Origin: Chromatiaceae bacterium
GTDB lineage: Bacteria; Pseudomonadota; Gammaproteobacteria; Chromatiales; Chromatiaceae
Reading direction: 5' to 3'
Assembly: GCA_016938795.1 (NCBI GenBank)
Contig: JAFGTZ010000040.1
Span: forward strand, 1 to 12,621
Length of the DNA: 12,621 nucleotides
In this document: in pieces, positions 8,647-12,621 of the stretch
Position numbering within the stretch: position 1 is the stretch's first letter
Layout: every line of letters starts with the position of its first letter
Position numbers and translations under genes: made by a program
Notes under the pieces: model-generated
Told to the model about the DNA's origin: nothing
Seen by the model: only the letters and a program-made list of their open reading frames with translations
The model's database searches: none

Positions 8647-10194
8647 ATGGAGCAGTCTGTTTATTCAACGCCCCCACTCGACGCGAATCACGCTGGGCTG
8701 CGCGTGCTCGTCGCGAGCAGCGAGGCCCACCCGCTGATCAAAACCGGCGGACTGGCCGACGTGGCCGCCAGCCTGCCCGCCGCGCTGCGCCAGCTTGGCC
8801 ATGATGCGCGCCTCATCCTGCCGGCCTACCCTTCTGCAACGCGCCAGCTGCGCGAGCCGCGCGTCCACTGCGAGCTGCGCATCCCAGGCTGTCGCGCCAG
8901 CGTGCGCCTGCTCGAAGGACTGCACCCCGATCACGAGCTGCCCGTCTATCTGGTCGAGGCGCCGGACTACTTCGGACGCGAGGGCAACCCCTACACCGAT
9001 CTGAGCGGACGCGACTGGGGCGACAACGCCGAGCGTTTTCTGCTCTTCTCGCGCGCTGTGGCGCTCATCGCCCAGGGCCTGCCCGCCATCGGCTGGCGCC
9101 CCGAGGTGCTGCACGCCAACGACTGGCAAACCGGTCTGGCCCCCGCCCTGCTGCACGCACAGCCCGAGCGCCCGGCCATGGTGTTCACCATTCATAACCT
9201 GGCCTATCAGGGTCTGTTCGATCGCGCCACCTTCGAGCGCATTGGTCTGCCCGCCGCACTGTGGAACCTCAGCGGCCTTGAGTTCCACCAGCGCATGTCC
9301 TTCATCAAGGGCGGCATTGTCTTTGCCGACCGGGTCAACACGGTCAGCCCCACCTATGCCAACGAGGTGCGCTCGGCGCGCTTCGGCTGCGGACTCGACG
9401 GCTTGCTGCGCCAAATCGGCGGGCGCTTCAGCGGCATCCTCAACGGCATTGACTACCAGGCCTGGGATCCCGCGAGTGACCCCATGATCCTCCAGCCCTA
9501 CAGCCCCGACAGCTTCGGACTCAAGGTTGAAAACAAGCTCGACCTGCAACGCGAGTTCGGGCTGCCGCGCAGCGAGGAGACCTTTCTGCTCGGTTATGTC
9601 GGTCGCCTGGTCGATCAAAAGGGCGTTGATCTCATCCTGGAGATTCTGCCCGAGCTGCTCACCGATGCGCGGACCCAGATCGTCATGCAGGGCGCGGGCG
9701 AGCGGCGCACGGAACAGGCGCTCAGCGAGATGGCGGCACGCCATCCGCACCAAATCGGGGTCTATGTGGGCTACGACGAAAGGCGCGCGCACCGCATCGA
9801 GGCCGGCTGCGACGCCTTTCTCATGCCCTCGCGCTTCGAGCCCTGCGGCCTCAACCAGCTCTACAGCCTGCGCTATGGCACCCCGCCCATCGCGCACCGC
9901 ACCGGCGGGCTTGCCGACACCATCGTGAACCTCACCCCCGAGACGCTCGCCAACCAGAGCGCCACCGGCTTTTTGTTCGACGAGGCGCGCGCCGAGGCGC
10001 TGCGCGAGGGCGTGGAACGCGCACGACGTCTTTATCGGGATCAACCCGAGGCCTGGCGCGCCCTGGCCAGCAACGGCATGACTCAGGACTTCAGTTGGGA
10101 GTCGAGCGCGCGCCAGTATCTGCGGCTCTATACCGAGATTCTCGTCGAGCGGCGCGCGCACCGAGAGACAGAGGCCAGCGCGGCGCTGGCCTGA
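8647..10194 (+). CDS. glgA: Glycogen synthase (ADP-glucose, GT5 family)
   Basis: Encodes 515 residues, somewhat longer than E. coli GlgA (477), with a 17-residue N-terminal lead before the fold (GLRVLVASSEAHPLIK) and a charged C-terminal tail. It adds glucose from ADP-glucose to alpha-1,4-glucan chains in the cytoplasm. The N-terminal ADP-glucose motif KTGGLAD (32-38) and the C-terminal SRFEPCGLNQLYSLRYGT (E398 the conserved catalytic-site Glu), followed by RTGGLAD, are both intact. GRLVDQKG supplies R320 and K325, expected to bind the nucleotide sugar phosphates. The HANDWQTGL segment typical of starch/glycogen synthases is present near 156. The start ATG at 8647 has only a weak purine-rich stretch (GAGA) upstream. 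It is divergent from zwf and converges on panD with 8 bp between stops. No other glg gene is next to it. Confidence 0.97.
   Translation: MEQSVYSTPPLDANHAGLRVLVASSEAHPLIKTGGLADVAASLPAALRQLGHDARLILPAYPSATRQLREPRVHCELRIPGCRASVRLLEGLHPDHELPVYLVEAPDYFGREGNPYTDLSGRDWGDNAERFLLFSRAVALIAQGLPAIGWRPEVLHANDWQTGLAPALLHAQPERPAMVFTIHNLAYQGLFDRATFERIGLPAALWNLSGLEFHQRMSFIKGGIVFADRVNTVSPTYANEVRSARFGCGLDGLLRQIGGRFSGILNGIDYQAWDPASDPMILQPYSPDSFGLKVENKLDLQREFGLPRSEETFLLGYVGRLVDQKGVDLILEILPELLTDARTQIVMQGAGERRTEQALSEMAARHPHQIGVYVGYDERRAHRIEAGCDAFLMPSRFEPCGLNQLYSLRYGTPPIAHRTGGLADTIVNLTPETLANQSATGFLFDEARAEALREGVERARRLYRDQPEAWRALASNGMTQDFSWESSARQYLRLYTEILVERRAHRETEASAALA
10172..10192. terminator. Near-perfect palindrome at the glgA/panD convergence, possible bidirectional terminator
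   Basis: AGGCCAGCG (10172-10180) and CGCTGGCCT (10184-10192) are perfect 9-bp complementary arms around a CGG loop. The right arm reaches into the glgA TGA (10192-10194). The hairpin thus lies in the last codons of glgA and 10 bp beyond the panD stop, and it folds identically in both transcripts. On the panD side it is followed by CTGTCTCTC, a weak pyrimidine tail; on the glgA side there is no T-run. With only 8 bp between the two genes, this is the only visible candidate for stopping both. Confidence 0.45.
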
Positions 10195-10202
10195 AGGCGA
10201 GC

Positions 10203-10583
10203 CTAGGCCGCCTGAGCGGGGATGGCGTCGCCGGTGCGCTGCACGCGGTTGTCGGCGTCGAGATACACCAAGGATGGCTTGAAGGTCGCCGCCTCCGCCT
10301 CACTCAGGCCGGCATAGGCGCAGATGATCACCCGATCGCCCGGCGCGGCCTTGTGTGCGGCGGCTCCGTTGACCGAAATGACCCGCGATCCGGCCTCGGC
10401 GCGAATGGCGTAGGTGCTGAATCGCTCCCCATTGGTTACATTGTAGATGTGAATCTGCTCGTACTCGCGAATACCCGCCAGCGCCAGCAAATCCTCGTCG
10501 ATGGCGCAGGAGCCTTCGTAGTCGAGTTCCGCGTGAGTCACACAGGCACGGTGCAGCTTGCACTTCAGCAGGGTCAGTTGCAT
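10203..10583 (-). CDS. panD: Aspartate 1-decarboxylase (pyruvoyl-dependent), proenzyme
   Basis: Encodes 126 residues, the same length as E. coli PanD. It decarboxylates L-aspartate to beta-alanine, the amine partner in pantothenate synthesis. The self-cleavage site is visible as YEGSCAID, with G24-S25; S25 becomes the pyruvoyl group and the chain splits into a small beta and larger alpha subunit. The conserved segments KLHRACVTHAELDY (9-22), NVTNGERFSTY and GDRVIICAY are all present. The ATG at 10583 follows AGAGGA with suitable spacing; the frame remains open to 10646 but the extension is not family-like. It is downstream of panB and panC on the same strand with a 226-bp gap from panC, wide enough for its own promoter, although none is clear. 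The stop is TAG. Confidence 0.98.
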   Translation of the reverse strand: MQLTLLKCKLHRACVTHAELDYEGSCAIDEDLLALAGIREYEQIHIYNVTNGERFSTYAIRAEAGSRVISVNGAAAHKAAPGDRVIICAYAGLSEAEAATFKPSLVYLDADNRVQRTGDAIPAQAA

Positions 10584-10809
10584 GGATGGAAATCCTCTCG
10601 GGGGCCATAGAGGCCAAACCGGCGCCCGCCTGGGGCATTCGGTCAATGGTTGGGTTGAATATCAGGGTTTGGGGTGTGAGGCTAGCCCAATCCGCGCCGA
10701 GCGCAAGGGCTGGCGTCTCACGCCCTGGACAAGAGCCCCCCTTGAGCGAGGGCAATGGAAATAGTCTAGCGCAGCCATTGCTGCAACGCAGCATCAAGTA
10801 TCAATCAGC
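10584..10809. other. 226-bp panC-panD spacer
   Basis: No gene was recognised. On the minus strand it holds small stems: TGCTGC/GCAGCA with a 3-base loop (10779-10793), 17 bp after the panC stop, and GGCGT/ACGCC (10712-10724). Neither is followed by a T-run, so I do not call a terminator. A weak sigma-70-like pair TTGCGC - 16 bp - TAGCCT is present on the minus strand upstream of panD, too poor to call on its own. Unlike the tight panB-panC spacing, this gap suggests panD may be transcribed separately or with altered dosage. Confidence 0.5.
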
Positions 10810-11649
10810 TCAGACGTTCACATTATCAATGAGACGCGCACGCCCCAGGCGGGCGGCGGCCAAAATGACCCGCTCGCGATCCTCGGGCGAGGCCGGGGCC
10901 AGGGTGCGCGCTGCGCAGACCTGCACATAGTCCGGCTCCAGACCAGCCGCCGCGAGCGCCTCGCGCGCCGTGCGCTCAACGCTCGCCACCTCGCCCCCAT
11001 CCCGCACAGACTGGGCCGCCGCGCAGAGTGCATGGTAGAGCGCCGGGGCCTGGGCGCGCTCGGCGGGCGTCAGATAGCCGTTGCGCGAACTCATCGCCAG
11101 ACCGTCGGGCTCGCGCACCGTGGGCACGCCGACAATCTCCACCGGCAGGGCCAGATCCTCGACCATGCGCCGAATGACCAGAAGCTGCTGATAATCCTTC
11201 TCGCCAAAGAGCGCCACATCGGGCTGCACCAGATTCAGCAGTTTACAGACCACGGTGGCCACCCCCACGAAATGCCCTGGACGACTGGCCCCGCAGAGCA
11301 GATCCGAGAGTCCCGGCACCTCGACCCGCGTATGGCCCTCCTGTCCGTGAGGATAGAGCGTCTCGACCCCCGGCGCGAAGAGCAGATCGCAGCCGGCCGC
11401 GCCGAGCCGCTCGCGATCCTCGGCGAGGGTGCGCGGATAGGCCGCGAAGTCCTCGCCCGGACCGAACTGTAGGGGGTTGACGAAGATGCTCGCCACCACC
11501 CGTTGGGCATGACGGCGCGCCTCGCCAATGAGGCTCAGATGTCCGGCGTGCAGGTTGCCCATGGTGGGCACGAGCGCCACGCGCTCGCCTTGGGCGCGCC
11601 AGTGCGCAATCTGCGCACGCAAGGAAGGAATGTCGTTGATGCAATCCAT
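10810..11649 (-). CDS. panC: Pantothenate synthetase (pantoate-beta-alanine ligase)
   Basis: Encodes 279 residues (E. coli 283). It joins pantoate and beta-alanine with ATP hydrolysis to AMP, through a pantoyl-adenylate, to make pantothenate in the cytoplasm. The nucleotidyltransferase motif PTMGNLHAGH (28-37, with H34 and H37) is the HIGH equivalent; GEKDYQQL at 149-156 and MSSRN at 186-190 (the KMSKS equivalent) complete the active site. IFVNPLQFGP (55-64) is also typical. The start used is the ATG at 11649, matching the family N-terminus, but no ribosome site is evident before it. The GTG at 11661 in the same frame is an alternative start. The gene begins 22 bp after the panB stop, so translational coupling to panB probably supplies initiation. 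It shares the operon with panB; panD follows after a larger gap. Confidence 0.97.
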   Translation of the reverse strand: MDCINDIPSLRAQIAHWRAQGERVALVPTMGNLHAGHLSLIGEARRHAQRVVASIFVNPLQFGPGEDFAAYPRTLAEDRERLGAAGCDLLFAPGVETLYPHGQEGHTRVEVPGLSDLLCGASRPGHFVGVATVVCKLLNLVQPDVALFGEKDYQQLLVIRRMVEDLALPVEIVGVPTVREPDGLAMSSRNGYLTPAERAQAPALYHALCAAAQSVRDGGEVASVERTAREALAAAGLEPDYVQVCAARTLAPASPEDRERVILAAARLGRARLIDNVNV

Positions 11650-11671
11650 GGAATGAAACACAAGGCTCGAT

Positions 11672-12475
11672 TCAGTAAGGGGTTTCGTCCGGGCCGGGGA
11701 AGTCGCCCGCCCGCACGGCGGCGACATAGGCCGCGATCGCCTCGGCGATAGAGCCGCGTCCGCGCAGAAAATCGCGGCTGAAGCGCGGGGCGCGCTCGGG
11801 GTTGAGCCCAAGCAGGTCATGGAGCACCAGCACCTGGCCATCGCAGCCCGCGCCCGCGCCGATGCCAATGACGGGAATGCTGAGCAAGCCCGCGATTTCC
11901 TCGGCCAGCGCGGCGGGCACGCATTCGAGCACCAGCAGACTCGCACCGGCGTCCTGCATGGCCAGTGCCTCATGGCGAATGCGCTCGGCCGAGGCATGGT
12001 CGCGCCCCTGAAAACGGTATCCGCCGAGCTGATGCACCGACTGCGGCAGCAGCCCGAGATGGGCGCACACCGCCACGCCCTGGGCGCTCAAGCGCTCGAC
12101 CGTGCCCAGCATGGGCATGCCGCCTTCGAGCTTGACCACCTCGGCCCCGCCCTCTTGCAGCAAGCGCGCAGCATGGTCGAGCGCGCGCTCCGGGGTGGCG
12201 CAAGCGAGAAAGGGCAGATCGGCCACCACCAGGGCGCGCGTACGCGCGCGGCTGACACAGGCGCTGTGGTAGACCATCTGATCCATGGTCACCGGCACCG
12301 TGGTGGCATGTCCCTGCAGGACCATGCCGAGCGAATCGCCCACCAGCAGCAACTCCACACCAGAGGCGTCGAGCAGGCGCGCGAAGCTCGCGTCATAGCA
12401 GGTCAGGCACGCAATGCGCTCGCCGCGCACCTTCATGGCGGCGAGTGTGGCAACGGAAACAGGCGCGGCGGACAT
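11672..12475 (-). CDS. panB: 3-methyl-2-oxobutanoate hydroxymethyltransferase (ketopantoate hydroxymethyltransferase)
   Basis: Encodes 267 residues (E. coli 264). It transfers a hydroxymethyl group from 5,10-methylene-tetrahydrofolate to alpha-ketoisovalerate, giving ketopantoate, the first committed step to pantothenate. Family alignment identifies the metal ligands D47 (in VGDSLGMV) and D86 (in VADLPF), K115 and E117 in VVKLEGG, the catalytic E184 in VLECVP, and HLGLLPQ at 139-145 and GIGAG at 204-208. The ATG at 12475 starts at the family N-terminus with GGAG about 11 bases upstream. The frame is open to 12616 but that extension runs through the 81-bp repeat and is not real coding sequence. 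It is the first gene of the pan cluster; its upstream region is only 65 bp before the repeat begins, so its promoter lies in or next to the repeat. The usual neighbour folK is not visible inside the window. Confidence 0.98.
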   Translation of the reverse strand: MSAAPVSVATLAAMKVRGERIACLTCYDASFARLLDASGVELLLVGDSLGMVLQGHATTVPVTMDQMVYHSACVSRARTRALVVADLPFLACATPERALDHAARLLQEGGAEVVKLEGGMPMLGTVERLSAQGVAVCAHLGLLPQSVHQLGGYRFQGRDHASAERIRHEALAMQDAGASLLVLECVPAALAEEIAGLLSIPVIGIGAGAGCDGQVLVLHDLLGLNPERAPRFSRDFLRGRGSIAEAIAAYVAAVRAGDFPGPDETPY

Positions 12476-12540
12476 GGTTAAAGGCTCCGGTTCAAGAGTG
12501 GCTCGGGTCGTCAGAACAGGCGGCTCGATCCCTGTATGCT

Positions 12541-12621
12541 CATCGCACATCAGTTTTTCGGTTTTCCTCATGCGTTCCGGGCTGGGTGATGGCCACGGGG
12601 GCCGCCGTGAATCCATCCCTG
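12541..12621 (-). repeat. 81-bp repeat, right copy (inverted relative to 9-89)
   Basis: This is the reverse complement of 9-89 with 77 of 81 positions identical and runs to the last base of the window, so it may continue outside. Read on the minus strand it points towards panB, starting CAGGGATGGATTCACGG, and ends 65 bp upstream of the panB ATG. The same GATGG/CCATC plus CACGG/CCGTG hairpin is preserved without change, while all four differences fall in the short stretch corresponding to 57-61. That pattern suggests that the hairpin part and the A-rich part are both conserved and the linker is free to vary. One plus-strand frame reads GLGDGHGGRRESIP, probably a spurious peptide that could be used to search for other copies. 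Confidence 0.93.

Noticed and set aside
8665..10161. 498-codon minus-strand open frame opposite glgA, with similar long frames opposite pgi (5768-6937), prkA (3989-4909) and zwf (6959-8098)
   Set aside because: All are antisense shadows produced by GC-rich codon use; their translations are low in recognisable motifs while the opposite strand carries complete known enzymes.
10779..10793. Hairpin TGCTGC/GCAGCA after panC as a terminator
   Set aside because: The stem is only 6 bp with no T-run, so it is not distinguishable from chance.
12476..12616. 47-residue N-terminal extension of PanB
   Set aside because: The frame is open but passes through the 81-bp repeat, and PanB family similarity begins at the ATG at 12475.

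Overview
The window is a GC-rich stretch of bacterial chromosome holding nine protein genes, all assigned to known families. Protein sequences and gene content (prkA-yeaH-spoVR, panB-panC-panD, zwf-pgi, glgA) point to a gammaproteobacterium. A purple sulfur bacterium or other Chromatiales relative is my best guess, but that is an inference from overall character, not from a marker gene. No rRNA, tRNA, CRISPR array, transposase or phage gene was seen.

Layout, left to right. Positions 9-89 hold one copy of an 81-bp repeat. On the minus strand, read from 4882 down to 103, lies prkA (yeaG) - yeaH - spoVR (ycgB), the conserved PrkA/VWA/SpoVR stress module; yeaH and spoVR share an ATGA stop/start. 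Upstream of prkA is a 399-bp noncoding stretch (4883-5281) with a sigma-54-like promoter, an inverted repeat placed like an enhancer site, and the likely terminator of pgi. Next on the minus strand come zwf (glucose-6-phosphate dehydrogenase) and pgi (glucose-6-phosphate isomerase), in that order of transcription, with a 9-bp-stem hairpin between them. zwf is divergent from glgA (glycogen synthase, plus strand); their 125-bp shared gap carries an 8-bp inverted repeat whose arms are 31 bp apart. glgA converges on panD with 8 bp between stop codons and a near-perfect palindrome at the junction. panB - panC - panD (minus strand) make pantoate, pantothenate and beta-alanine respectively. Positions 12541-12621 hold the second copy of the 81-bp repeat, inverted relative to the first.

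How the genes work together. zwf and pgi compete for or replenish glucose-6-phosphate (NADPH through the oxidative pentose phosphate route versus glycolysis/gluconeogenesis), and glgA stores hexose as glycogen. The shared divergent promoter region suggests coordinated control of carbon storage and NADPH production. panBCD supplies pantothenate for coenzyme A. The prkA module is linked in other bacteria to stationary phase and nitrogen starvation, and the sigma-54-like promoter found here fits that.

The most unusual structure is the pair of inverted 81-bp repeats (77 of 81 positions identical) exactly at the two ends of the window. It is either a dispersed intergenic repeat family at which an assembly broke, or a genuine pair of inverted repeats flanking a 12.5-kb block. 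No clearly new gene system was recognised.
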